The position numbers and the translations under genes are program-made. A stretch of 64,000 bases of DNA from CALJFL01 sp963669435 (lineage in GTDB: Bacteria; Pseudomonadota; Gammaproteobacteria; Pseudomonadales; Halieaceae), in assembly GCA_963669435.1 (NCBI GenBank), contig OY770025.1:1302001-1366000 (forward strand), in the 5' to 3' direction. Positions within the stretch are counted from its first letter, which is position 1. Each line of letters opens with the position of its first letter. This document shows, piece after piece, positions 44,838 through 53,384 of this stretch. The notes under the pieces were generated by a model. It saw nothing but the letters and a program-made list of their open reading frames with translations, was not told the DNA's origin and searched no databases.

Positions 44838-44861
44838 GCCAGGTTCGCGCAACTTAAGGCA

Positions 44862-45539
44862 CTATTCAATCTTCCCCGGGGGCGCTGTTGTGTGCCCCTT
44901 CTTCACCTTGGCCAGGGGCTGCAGCAAGATCGGATAGCGGTCCTTTATTTCGGTGAGGCTACCGATAATCATCGCCACGGTTATATCCTCTATCATCTGC
45001 AGGCTGTGCTCATGGTGGGTGATATAGTGGCCCGCGGCGGCAGGCAGCCCATAGGAAATATCCACTACCGGCCGCGCAATCTCCATATCGATACCGAACT
45101 GCCGGTGCAGGATCTCCGCCATATATTCCACGGTAGTATCACGCTCATACTCGGTGGGGTCACCGGTGTTGGCCACCGACGGCTCAGCCGCCAGGCGCTC
45201 AATCAGCAATCCACGCTCCTCAATGTAACCCAGGTAAACCTTGGTCACCCGGCGGACAAGCTGCTCTAAAGTCTCGGCACTTTCCGCGGCCTCGGCCTGC
45301 TGCTTGCGCAAGTGTCGATACTCGCGCTTTAACAGTGTTTGCAGCAACAGGGTGACGCTGGGGAAGTAGTTGTAGATTAGCGCCTTGCTGACGCCAACCT
45401 CTTTCCCCAGTCTATCCATGGTTACGGCGGACACACCTTCATCGGCAATCAGCTCGGCTGCGTGGTCGAGAATCATCGACTTGCGCGCCTCCGGTGACAG
45501 CCTGGTGCGAGTCTTCAAGTTGGGTTCGGCGGAATTCAT
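44862..45539 (-). CDS. TetR-family regulator
   Basis: 225 residues. DNA-binding block 'EARKSMILDHAAELIADEGVSAVTMDRLGKEVGVSKALIYNYFPSVTLLLQTLLKREY', with the usual 'YNYFPSxxxLL' end. The effector domain contains 'AGHYITHHEHSLQMIEDITVAMIIGSL' and has no familiar ligand signature. It converges with the first VOC gene (24 bases between stops) and is divergent from the second VOC gene, so it sits inside the cluster and likely controls it. Candidate operators lie at 45637-45650 and 45668-45691. Confidence 0.9.
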   Translation of the reverse strand: MNSAEPNLKTRTRLSPEARKSMILDHAAELIADEGVSAVTMDRLGKEVGVSKALIYNYFPSVTLLLQTLLKREYRHLRKQQAEAAESAETLEQLVRRVTKVYLGYIEERGLLIERLAAEPSVANTGDPTEYERDTTVEYMAEILHRQFGIDMEIARPVVDISYGLPAAAGHYITHHEHSLQMIEDITVAMIIGSLTEIKDRYPILLQPLAKVKKGHTTAPPGKIE

Positions 45540-45636
45540 AGTCGGCCTATCCTAGCGCAATCATCTCCCGGTAGCACTGGTGGTTCACCGGGGCATACCC
45601 GGGCGTTTACCCCATTATTATTTTCATTTTAATCAA

Positions 45637-45691
45637 TTAATAATTATTAACCAGCTTTTTTGTCGCCTTTATTGAATATTTGTACAATAAA
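45637..45691. promoter_or_regulatory. Palindromes in the TetR/VOC divergent region
   Basis: A perfect 14-bp palindrome TTAATAATTATTAA (45637-45650), and an inverted repeat TTTATTG (45668-45674)/CAATAAA (45685-45691) with a ten-base spacer. Both are AT-rich, so chance matches are possible. A TATAAT at 45713-45718 could be the -10 of the VOC gene at 45760. Confidence 0.45.
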
Positions 45692-45759
45692 TTGCTAGAA
45701 TCACCCACTCAATATAATCATAGGCGAGATGCAAGCGCCTGCTCAGACAAGGGATACCC

Positions 45760-46824
45760 GTGAAAAATATGCTGTTGGGAAAGCTCTGGACACCGGCTCT
45801 GCTAAGCCTGGTATTGACCGCCTGCGGATCCGGAAGGAACGTGGAGCAAATTCCGCCAGACAGTGTGTTTGCCGGGGTCAATTTTGTGGGTTTAGCGGTC
45901 GCAGACATTGAACGCGCGTCAGCGTTCTACGAGGATTCCGTTGCGCTGGGGTTGGCGGATCAATGGCAAGGCGAGCAGGTCGGTCTGCAATCCGGGTTAG
46001 CGAACCGCGAACCTGCTAACGCCCAGATGCGATTGCTGCGCAGCACCAATGCGCAGCTGCTACTGATGGAATTCGAGGGAGAACAACACCTCTCAGCAAA
46101 CAACAACCCGGTCGAGGTCTACGGACCCGGCATCGCACACGTCTGCTACCAGGTGAACAAAGAAACCCGGGCATACCAGCGCTTCCTGGAAGCCGGGGGC
46201 AAACCGATCGGTTCGCCGGACATGGTACAGATTAATCCTCGCAACCCGGTCACCTATGCCTATGCACACGATCACGACAACGCCATCGTCGAGATCGAGC
46301 ACGTGGACTTTTCCGCACTCGACCTGCCAGAGCCACCCAAGAACAACTACCGGATTCGCCACGTGTCCCTGGCAACGCCGAATATGGATCGCCTGGTGAC
46401 ATTTTATGCGGAGCTACTACAACAGCACGAGCCACGGCGAGTTGGCAGCTGGCTGAAATTGTCGGGTGAGAACCTGGACAAAGTCTCGGGCCAGCCGGGT
46501 AGCGAGATTGAAATGGCCTGGTTCCAGATCCGCAACCTGGAACTGGAAATCATCCAGTACCACAGCCACCCCACCCAGCTCCCGGGGCAGCCACGCGCGC
46601 TGAACGCTCCCGGTTACAACATGATTGTGCTCGACGTAAGCAGCCTCGAGGAGGCGCGCGAACGCTTTGAAAGTGCAGGCGGCACCATCGAAGGGGAAGC
46701 CACGACTTTTGTGGGTGCACCGACACTGTTCGGCCGTGACCCCGATGGCAACCTGATCGGTATGCAGGTGAGCACAGCAGATGCGACCATCTCTGCCAAA
46801 AATTTCGCCAACAACGGCACCTGA
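45760..46824 (+). CDS. Double-domain VOC lipoprotein
   Basis: 354 residues, GTG start with AAGGGA six bases upstream. Lipobox L-T-A-C22 shows a lipid-anchored envelope protein, again unusual for the VOC superfamily. Domain 1 (about 38-165) begins 'VNFVGLAVADIERASAFYED' (no first His), keeps His in 'GIAHVCYQV' and Glu in 'NAIVEIEHVDF'. Domain 2 (about 180-345) begins 'YRIRHVSLATPNMDRLVTFYAELL' (His present), then 'GYNMIVLDV' and 'GNLIGMQVS' lacking the other ligands. Ligands from both domains might form one site, or the protein may bind rather than convert. It ends 37 bases before the membrane quinoprotein start, so the two are one transcript. Confidence 0.82.
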   Translation: MKNMLLGKLWTPALLSLVLTACGSGRNVEQIPPDSVFAGVNFVGLAVADIERASAFYEDSVALGLADQWQGEQVGLQSGLANREPANAQMRLLRSTNAQLLLMEFEGEQHLSANNNPVEVYGPGIAHVCYQVNKETRAYQRFLEAGGKPIGSPDMVQINPRNPVTYAYAHDHDNAIVEIEHVDFSALDLPEPPKNNYRIRHVSLATPNMDRLVTFYAELLQQHEPRRVGSWLKLSGENLDKVSGQPGSEIEMAWFQIRNLELEIIQYHSHPTQLPGQPRALNAPGYNMIVLDVSSLEEARERFESAGGTIEGEATTFVGAPTLFGRDPDGNLIGMQVSTADATISAKNFANNGT

Positions 46825-46861
46825 ACTCGACTTCGCCAGGCCTGACTCGAGCACCAAAACC

Positions 46862-49297
46862 ATGTTGAGAAAACTACTGCACTGGTCCTATGTAAGCTTC
46901 CTGACACTATCGGGGCTCTACTGCCTATTGCTAGGGGGCTACCTCACCTATCTTGACGGCAGCACCTACTACCTGTGGACGGGTATGGCGCTGGTCGCGG
47001 CCGCGATTGGATTGCTCAAGGCACCGCCGGTGGCCGCGAAAATATTTGGCACTTTACTGGCCCTTACGCTGGCCTGGTCTGTGTATGAAGCGGATCTGTA
47101 CATCTTCGCGCTGTTGCCCCGGGTCGCGATGTGGTCTGTTCTGGGCTTATGGATGCTTATCTTCTACTTCTCGCGCGATGAAGTTGACGAGCAGCGCCCG
47201 CGGGCGTGGTTGGCGACGCCGCTTGTGGCCACCCTGGTCGTACTCGCCATCGCCGCAGTGCAGGGCTATACCCAAAACAGTACCGGCACCGTGATGGACA
47301 ATCCGCTCGCCGAGGGTCGCGGTGACTGGCGCCAGTACGGCAACACCGATGGCGGCACGCGCTTTGCGCAACTTGTTCAGATCAACCTCGACAATGTGGG
47401 CGAGTTACAGGAAGTCTGGCGCTACCGCACGGGTGTTACCGACGACTTTAAAATGACACCGCTGCAAATTGGCAGCCAGTTGTACCTGTGTGGCGCCAAC
47501 AACGTGCTCATGGCCATCGACAGCGATAGTGGCGAAGAGGTGTGGCGCTATGACCCGGGAATCGAATCACCCGCCGAGCACCAGTACGCCAAGACATGCC
47601 GAGGCATCAGTTATCACGAAGCCCCTGCCGACTACACCGGCCAATGCCGGACGCGCATTGTCACCGGTACGGTGGATGCGCGCATTCTCGCCGTCGATGC
47701 AAAAACAGGTGCGCCCTGCACCGATTTCGGCGAGCAGGGCTCAGTCGACTTGCGCCGCGGCCTGGGTGAACACCATCCGGATGAATATTACCTGACGTCT
47801 CCGCCACTGGTGGCAGACGATGTGTTGGTGGTGGGTGGACTGGTGTTGGACTCACAGGATCTCGGCATGCCCTCTGGTGTGGTTAGGGCCTTTGACGCTC
47901 TCACCGGGGATTTTGTCTGGGCCTGGGACCTGGGTCGCCCCGGCGAGTACGGCGAGCCGGCTGAGGGAGAAATCTACACACCGGGAACACCCAACGTCTG
48001 GTCCATCATGAGTTACGACGCGGAACTGGACCTGGTCTATGCACCCCTGGGTAATGCACCCCCGGACTACTACGGTGGTGCGCGCCGGGACTTTGATGAC
48101 GAGTGGTCTTCGGCTATCGTCGCACTGGACGCTGCAACCGGTGCGCCACGCTGGAAGTACCAGACTGTGCACCACGATGTGTGGGACTATGACCTGCCCG
48201 CACAACCGGTGCTGGTAGACGTTACCGTCGAAGGTAAAAGGATTCCGTCCGTCGCCGTACCCACCAAGATGGGTGACATTTTTCTTCTGGACCGTCGCGA
48301 CGGCACACCAGTCCACCCGATCGAGGAAAAACCGGCGCCGCAGAATCCGGAAGCAGACGAATACCTTTCACCAACCCAGCCGGCTTCGCCTCTGCCAAAC
48401 TTTCACCCCTATCGGCACGAGAAAGACATGTGGGGGCTTACGCCGCTGGATCAACTGGTCTGCCGGGTTGAATACCGCATGATGCGCTACGAGGGTATGT
48501 ATACGCCACCCACCCGCCAGGGCACACTGATTGCTCCCGGCAACTTTGGCGGTTTTAACTGGGGCAGCGTATCGGTTGATGCCGACAATGGTCTGCTGGT
48601 TGCCGCACCCATGCTGTTGGCGCACCGCCTGTTGTTGGTCACTCCGGAGCAGGTGGCAGAAGCAGGTCCGGTAGCAGCGAAGTTACTCGGCGATCATCAT
48701 CCCGCCGTTCAGACAGAAGCCGGTGCGTCACTTACAGACACGGCGGCAGACCCCAATAACCCCTACGACCACAGGCACATCCGCTACTACGGCATTCCCT
48801 TCCCGTTCATGTCCAGGCTTGGCACCCAGGTGCCCTGCTTCGAACCGCCCTGGGCGCGCATCGCCGTGATGGATCTCAACACTCGCGAATTATTGTGGAG
48901 CAGACCGGTCGGCAGCATGAAAGAATCCGGGCCATTCGGTTGGCGCACCGGCCTGCCCATAGAGGTAGGTGTGGCTGTGCGCGCCGGCACGCTCACCACC
49001 CGCGGCGGGCTCACTTTCATCAGTTCAACCATGGACAGCACGGTCCGGGCCTACGATTTGCGTACCGGCGAGATCAAGTGGTCGCAGGACCTGCCAGGCA
49101 ATAGCCAGTCCACACCCATGAGTTACCGCTCGGAAAAAACCGGCAAGCAATACGTGATCGTGACGGTACCCAATCCGAGCTGGCGCTATCCGCGCGACCC
49201 GGCAACCGGCACCTATACCGACAGCCAGTCGGTGATGGACGGTCAGGGCGGGTACGTCATTGCCTACGCACTGGGTGAGCCAGCCGAGGAACCCTAG
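46862..49297 (+). CDS. Membrane-bound PQQ dehydrogenase, glucose/quinate/shikimate type
   Basis: 811 residues from ATG 46862. The first 135 residues form about five transmembrane helices ('LSGLYCLLLGGYLTYL', 'YYLWTGMALVAAAIGLL', 'LLALTLAWSVYEADLYIFAL', 'AMWSVLGLWMLIFYF', 'LVATLVVLAIAAVQGY'). The rest is the periplasmic propeller with 'DWRQYGNTDGGTRFAQLVQIN', 'TVHHDVWDYDLPAQPVLVDV' (about residue 437), 'NFGGFNWGSVSVD' and 'GGLTFISSTMDSTVRAYDL'. This is the mGDH/QuiA architecture: it oxidises a sugar or cyclic polyol at the periplasmic face and gives electrons to ubiquinone. It is co-transcribed with the VOC lipoprotein and converges with a LysR gene (four-base overlap). Confidence 0.93.
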   Translation: MLRKLLHWSYVSFLTLSGLYCLLLGGYLTYLDGSTYYLWTGMALVAAAIGLLKAPPVAAKIFGTLLALTLAWSVYEADLYIFALLPRVAMWSVLGLWMLIFYFSRDEVDEQRPRAWLATPLVATLVVLAIAAVQGYTQNSTGTVMDNPLAEGRGDWRQYGNTDGGTRFAQLVQINLDNVGELQEVWRYRTGVTDDFKMTPLQIGSQLYLCGANNVLMAIDSDSGEEVWRYDPGIESPAEHQYAKTCRGISYHEAPADYTGQCRTRIVTGTVDARILAVDAKTGAPCTDFGEQGSVDLRRGLGEHHPDEYYLTSPPLVADDVLVVGGLVLDSQDLGMPSGVVRAFDALTGDFVWAWDLGRPGEYGEPAEGEIYTPGTPNVWSIMSYDAELDLVYAPLGNAPPDYYGGARRDFDDEWSSAIVALDAATGAPRWKYQTVHHDVWDYDLPAQPVLVDVTVEGKRIPSVAVPTKMGDIFLLDRRDGTPVHPIEEKPAPQNPEADEYLSPTQPASPLPNFHPYRHEKDMWGLTPLDQLVCRVEYRMMRYEGMYTPPTRQGTLIAPGNFGGFNWGSVSVDADNGLLVAAPMLLAHRLLLVTPEQVAEAGPVAAKLLGDHHPAVQTEAGASLTDTAADPNNPYDHRHIRYYGIPFPFMSRLGTQVPCFEPPWARIAVMDLNTRELLWSRPVGSMKESGPFGWRTGLPIEVGVAVRAGTLTTRGGLTFISSTMDSTVRAYDLRTGEIKWSQDLPGNSQSTPMSYRSEKTGKQYVIVTVPNPSWRYPRDPATGTYTDSQSVMDGQGGYVIAYALGEPAEEP

Positions 49298-50199
49298 TAG
49301 CTGCCCTTCACCCTGGCGACGAGAAAATCGACAGCAACCTTTACCTTGGGGACCAGGTAACGCTGCTTCTGGTAGAGCAGGAACACGGCCAGGTCGGTGT
49401 TCTGGCTGATGCGCAGCGGCGGGTCGAAATGCAGTTCCTGCAGCTCGCCCGCCTCGAGGTAAGGTGTCAACAACCAGCGCGGCGCCATCACAATCCCCTG
49501 CCCTTCAATCGCTTTGCGTGCCAACCATTTGCCGTCGTTGGAAATTCCAACCGCCGGTGCGGAGACGTCTTTCCACTGGTCTTCGATCTCACACAGCCAG
49601 GGGCTGGGACCATTAGGCGTACGAAAATACAGGCCCTCGTGATCTCTAAGCTCAGTGACCGCGCCCGGCGTTCCCCGCCGGGTCAGATAGCCCGGTGCAG
49701 CCACCGGGATGAATTCATTACTCATCAGGCGAATAGCCTGCACGCGTTCATCCGGTGCATAGCCGCCGCGTATGGCAATATCCACATCGTCCCGGCCCAG
49801 GGTGGAAAGTTCGTCACTCAGGCTCACGTCGAGAATCACCTCGGGGTAAAGCTCACTGAATTCATCGAGCAATTCCAGCAGGATTCGCTCCCCGAAACCC
49901 ACCATGGAACTGATCCGTAGTTGCCCCATGGGCTGGGCCTGGTAGCTGCGCACGGCTTCGTTGCTCTGTTCAAGCTGGTGCAAAATGTCTCGCACCTGCT
50001 GGTAATAGGTCTGGCCAATCTCAGTGACCTGCACCAGCCGTGTAGACCGTTTCAGCAACGTTGCTCCCAGTGCCTGCTCCAGGTCCGATACCCGCCGGGA
50101 AACGGAAGACGGTGGAACGGAAAACGCCTTTGCCGCCAGGGTGAAACTACCGGTCTCCACGACCTCGGCAAAATATCGCAGTGCGCGAAGCTCATCCAC
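49294..50199 (-). CDS. LysR-type transcriptional regulator
   Basis: 301 residues, GTG start. The winged-helix 'LRYFAEVVETGSFTLAAKAFSVPPSSVSRRVSDLEQALGATLLKRSTRLVQVTEIG' is canonical LysR, and the C-terminal periplasmic-binding-like domain has 'VDIAIRGGYAPDERVQAIRL' as in CrgA/AaeR-like members. It overlaps the end of the membrane quinoprotein by four bases and is divergent from the NADP-dependent oxidoreductase at 50410, the classical arrangement for a LysR and its target. A short TTTAT/ATAAA repeat lies at 50262-50275. Confidence 0.93.
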   Translation of the reverse strand: MDELRALRYFAEVVETGSFTLAAKAFSVPPSSVSRRVSDLEQALGATLLKRSTRLVQVTEIGQTYYQQVRDILHQLEQSNEAVRSYQAQPMGQLRISSMVGFGERILLELLDEFSELYPEVILDVSLSDELSTLGRDDVDIAIRGGYAPDERVQAIRLMSNEFIPVAAPGYLTRRGTPGAVTELRDHEGLYFRTPNGPSPWLCEIEDQWKDVSAPAVGISNDGKWLARKAIEGQGIVMAPRWLLTPYLEAGELQELHFDPPLRISQNTDLAVFLLYQKQRYLVPKVKVAVDFLVARVKGSY

Positions 50200-50261
50200 G
50201 GCGGTTTACTCTCGACTGATCATGCATGGCACTTTTCTGTCTTCACGACTCTTCTTTTGTC

Positions 50262-50275
50262 TTTATAACAATAAA
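50262..50275. promoter_or_regulatory. Possible LysR box
   Basis: TTTAT and ATAAA around four bases, containing a T-N11-A, in the LysR/oxidoreductase divergent region. The area is AT-rich, so this is only suggestive. Confidence 0.25.
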
Positions 50276-50409
50276 AATTAGCATATTAACCCATATATCT
50301 GAAAATATTTCGCAGTAATAATGCCCATCACCGTATAGACGCGCGCGAGGCCACAATCTCCGCGCTTCAAGTCTTAGCAGTTACTCAAACATGCCAAGGA
50401 GCAAATAAC

Positions 50410-51408
50410 ATGAGCACCTATACCGAAATCAAGCTAGTCGCCCGACCAGAACCCGGCCCAATTGGACCCGAACTATTCGAGGTGTCACAGCAGGACATCC
50501 CTACCGCCGGACCTGGCCAGATCCTGGTAAAACAAACTCACATGTCACTGGACCCGGCGATGCTCGGCTGGATGAGCCCCGACCCGGAGAGCTACATTCC
50601 ACCGGTCGCGCTCGGAGAGGTTATGCGCGCGTCGGGGCTCGGTGAGGTAGTCCAGAGCAACCATCCTGACTTCAATGTTGGTGACCAGGTACGTGGGATG
50701 ACCGGCTGGACCGAGTACCTGCTAAGTAATGGCGAGGGTCTTAATGTAATACCCGCGGGCCTGGACGCAGAGACCGTACTATCGGTTTTCGCGCTGCCGG
50801 GACTGACCGCCACCCAGGGTCTTTACGGCTTCGGTAATCCAAAAGCCGGTGAAACAATCGTGGTGAGTGGCGGCGCTGGCTCGGTCGGCTCCATTGTTGG
50901 CCAGCTGGCCAAGGCCGACGGCCTCCACGTCATTGGTGTGGCGGGCGACGACGAAAAGTGCGGCTGGATCGTCGATGAACTGGGTTTCGATGCCGCAATC
51001 AACTACAAAACCGACGATATTGCTGCGCGGCTTGATGAACTGGCACCCAATGGCGTCGACATCTACTTCGAAAACACCGGCGGCCCCATCCAGCAGCACG
51101 TGTTCGACCGAATGAATGCGCACGGCCGCATCGTGGTGTGCGGCATGATCGCGGACTACGGCTCCGCGAATCCCAACCCGGGCCCGAACTGGATACCCAT
51201 TATCAAAAAACGCATCACCATCCAGGGCTTCGCCATGCCCGACCATTTCGACCAGGTCCCACAGTTACTGGAGAAACTGACCCCCTACGTGATGCAAGGC
51301 AAGATTAAGTACCGCTCTCACATCCTCGAGGGACTGGAATCCGCCATCAGCGGCCTGAACCTGTTTTTCACCGGAGGCAACAAGGGCAAGCTGATCGTCA
51401 AGTTGTAG
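50410..51408 (+). CDS. NADP-dependent zinc-free MDR reductase (curcumin/leukotriene-B4 reductase-like)
   Basis: 332 residues, ATG with AAGGAG ahead. The MDR fold without zinc ligands: 'THMSLDPAMLGWMSPDPESYIPPVALGEVMRASGLGEVVQS', the nucleotide loop 'VVSGGAGSVGSIVGQLAK' (about 151-168), and 'GVDIYFENTGGPIQQHVFDRMNAHGRIVVCGMIADYG'. This matches prostaglandin/curcumin/2-alkenal reductases (E. coli CurA), which reduce the C=C of enones with NADPH. It could reduce an unsaturated carbonyl product coming from the neighbouring pathway. Likely regulated by the divergent LysR. Confidence 0.9.
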   Translation: MSTYTEIKLVARPEPGPIGPELFEVSQQDIPTAGPGQILVKQTHMSLDPAMLGWMSPDPESYIPPVALGEVMRASGLGEVVQSNHPDFNVGDQVRGMTGWTEYLLSNGEGLNVIPAGLDAETVLSVFALPGLTATQGLYGFGNPKAGETIVVSGGAGSVGSIVGQLAKADGLHVIGVAGDDEKCGWIVDELGFDAAINYKTDDIAARLDELAPNGVDIYFENTGGPIQQHVFDRMNAHGRIVVCGMIADYGSANPNPGPNWIPIIKKRITIQGFAMPDHFDQVPQLLEKLTPYVMQGKIKYRSHILEGLESAISGLNLFFTGGNKGKLIVKL

Positions 51409-51600
51409 CTCACCGGTAGATCTTGAACTGACCCCCCGTCTGGGGCACCTTTCACAGGTACATCCTGCCATACCTGCTCTATATCGTTCTCGACGCGCAC
51501 ATACTGGGAGCGCTGAAGCACCAGCTGGTAGACAGGCACGAAAATGCGTTCAAGCGGATGGTGGGATAGCAGGCAGCGCCTGAAAAGCACCGAGGCCCCG

Positions 51601-52560
51601 CTAGCCCTGCAATCCAATGCAGCTGGCGGGGTGGTTGTGCATCATGCGCACGGCGCGAAAGATGTTGGACTTTGCGGAACTGATGAACTGTACCGAGCGG
51701 CTGGCAATATGTGCTTCTGCCAGTAGCTGCACGGTTTCAGCAAACATGAATTCACGAAATTCCAGTGGCTGGGAATCACCTGCACGATGCGCAAAGAAGT
51801 TTTCACCGGCGCGTAGTTTCCAGATATCAAAGCCGGCGTGCTTTGGCGTGCAGAGTGTCACCGACCTCACATCGGGTCGCCGCACGCCCAGCCACTGTTG
51901 CACCTCCTGCACCGCGGTATAGTCATCGCTCATGATGAATAGCGTATCCACCGTTTCCAGAGAGCTCAGTTCCTCCATATACAGGTCGGCGGCATAAAAA
52001 ATATCCTCGTCACCCACCTTGTCTCCACGGCGTACATGCACGGCGGCATACTGTTCTGGCAGACCCAGTGAGGCTACCAGGGCGCCAATTTCCCGCTCTG
52101 CCCGGACAGAGAACCGCAAAATCGCGTTGCCCAATGCGCGTAGCGTGTCGAACTGTCGCTGAAAGCGATAGGGACCAATCTCCACGTTGCGCTGGAAAAA
52201 ATCGAGTATGGCTCTGAAGTTCTTCAGGCCCTCGCCACGCGACTCCCGGGATGCGCTGGCATCGCCAAAGCGTGCGGTCATCGCCGGTTCGCCGTGAATT
52301 TCCCTGTCATAGTTTTCGCAAAACGGTAAGAAGTAGTCCTCCCAACCCTTGTCGTAACGATGCAAAAATTCGGAGCTATCCAGCACCAGCTTGTAGTCGT
52401 GGGCGGTCGCATACAGCATGGCTTTGGCAACGAAGGTAATTTCCGCGAAGTAGCCGCGATCTCCCAGGCACAGGCACAACACCTTGTCAGCCTGTTGATT
52501 GCGAGCGCGAAAGTGGTCCAGGAGAATGTTGCTATCAACGTTCAAGGTGATTTCATCCAT
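51601..52560 (-). CDS. GT23/FUT8-like glycosyltransferase
   Basis: 319 residues, no signal peptide. The key block 'YAAVHVRRGDKVGDEDIFYAADLYMEEL' (about 171-198) matches the H-V-R-R-x-D-K-V-G-x-E motif of alpha-1,6-fucosyltransferases (FUT8, NodZ), with 'TLFIMSDDYTAVQEV' and 'FVxSxxSNIFRAVRMM' downstream as in GT23 C-terminal regions. These enzymes transfer fucose from GDP-fucose to a GlcNAc, often at a chain base. RRxD with Gly in place of Thr is a small deviation. It is last in a same-strand run and overlaps the GT8-like gene by 19 bases, so is translationally coupled. Confidence 0.72.
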   Translation of the reverse strand: MDEITLNVDSNILLDHFRARNQQADKVLCLCLGDRGYFAEITFVAKAMLYATAHDYKLVLDSSEFLHRYDKGWEDYFLPFCENYDREIHGEPAMTARFGDASASRESRGEGLKNFRAILDFFQRNVEIGPYRFQRQFDTLRALGNAILRFSVRAEREIGALVASLGLPEQYAAVHVRRGDKVGDEDIFYAADLYMEELSSLETVDTLFIMSDDYTAVQEVQQWLGVRRPDVRSVTLCTPKHAGFDIWKLRAGENFFAHRAGDSQPLEFREFMFAETVQLLAEAHIASRSVQFISSAKSNIFRAVRMMHNHPASCIGLQG

Positions 52561-53372
52561 TGGGCGTGTTCAGGTGGTTCGGCTCCAGGGAATGCTCGTG
52601 CATACCACCTGGCCCAGATTCTGTTCCATTCGTTATCAGTGGCAATGGGCCGCCAGGGTTTCGGTCCGCAGGTATAGTGCAACACCTTGGCTTCCGTCAC
52701 CGCCCAACTCTCGTCCTGCTTCTCACGCAGGCCGGTAATTGCGTTGTAGCGATAATCCAGGAACTGCATCTCTCCCACCGCCGCTATGCCATATTGGTCC
52801 CGCCATTGTTGCGCAAGAGGCTCGGCGGAAAACAGTGCTGCCACCAGTTCCTGTTCGGAAAACATCCAACTGTGCGGTGGGTAGGGTGAAGGCATAGGCA
52901 AAATGTCTTCAAGCATGTAGCGCAGCAGTTCCCGGTCCGGCTCCAGCAGTAACAAGCCGCCATTAAATCCGGGGCCAGTGCCCCGGAAAGGGTAATGATG
53001 CGAACAACCAATAGGCGTCGGCAGACCGAACAAGGGCTCCAGGCTTTCGAGCACCAACATATCCGCATCCAGCATGAGTACCTGGGCAAACTCGTCAAAG
53101 GCAAACGCTTGTATTCTGGCAAAGGCCTTCTGCCATGCCTTGACGGGAATCTTTACCCCTGGCGGCAGCGGTATTCGCTCAATAGGACGGGTGACTATAC
53201 GCGCATCCATCGCTTCGAGCCGCGCGCGGTCGTCGGCACTGACATCATCAAAGCACATCACCAGGATTTCGCGTTCATTGGTGTGGGCAAGCAGGGACGT
53301 TAGCATGACCTGCACCGGCATCATAAAGTCCGTGTCGGTAAGCGTTGCGTAGACAGAAGGCTTCGCATTCAT
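52542..53372 (-). CDS. GT8-like glycosyltransferase
   Basis: 276 residues from ATG 53372, which has AGGTGG eight bases upstream (a GTG four codons earlier lacks one). It begins 'PSVYATLTDTDFMMPVQVMLTSLLAHTN' and carries the metal-binding D102-A-D104 in 'VLMLDADMLVLESLEPLF', then 'FNGGLLLLEP' and 'VLHYTCGPKPW', all as in GT8 (glycogenin/LgtC-type retaining galactosyl- or glucosyltransferases). The 'H-Y-x-G-x-x-K/P-W' end is typical. It lies 12 bases after the GT25-fusion stop and overlaps the GT23-like gene. Confidence 0.82.
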   Translation of the reverse strand: MNAKPSVYATLTDTDFMMPVQVMLTSLLAHTNEREILVMCFDDVSADDRARLEAMDARIVTRPIERIPLPPGVKIPVKAWQKAFARIQAFAFDEFAQVLMLDADMLVLESLEPLFGLPTPIGCSHHYPFRGTGPGFNGGLLLLEPDRELLRYMLEDILPMPSPYPPHSWMFSEQELVAALFSAEPLAQQWRDQYGIAAVGEMQFLDYRYNAITGLREKQDESWAVTEAKVLHYTCGPKPWRPIATDNEWNRIWARWYARAFPGAEPPEHAQWMKSP

Positions 53373-53384
53373 TTCGTTTTCCAC

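Noticed and set aside
51318..51617. 99-codon minus-strand frame between the NADP reductase and the GT23-like gene
   Set aside because: Part of the peptide looks protein-like, but a third of it lies antisense to the reductase and there is no ribosome site or recognisable family; may be a gene remnant.
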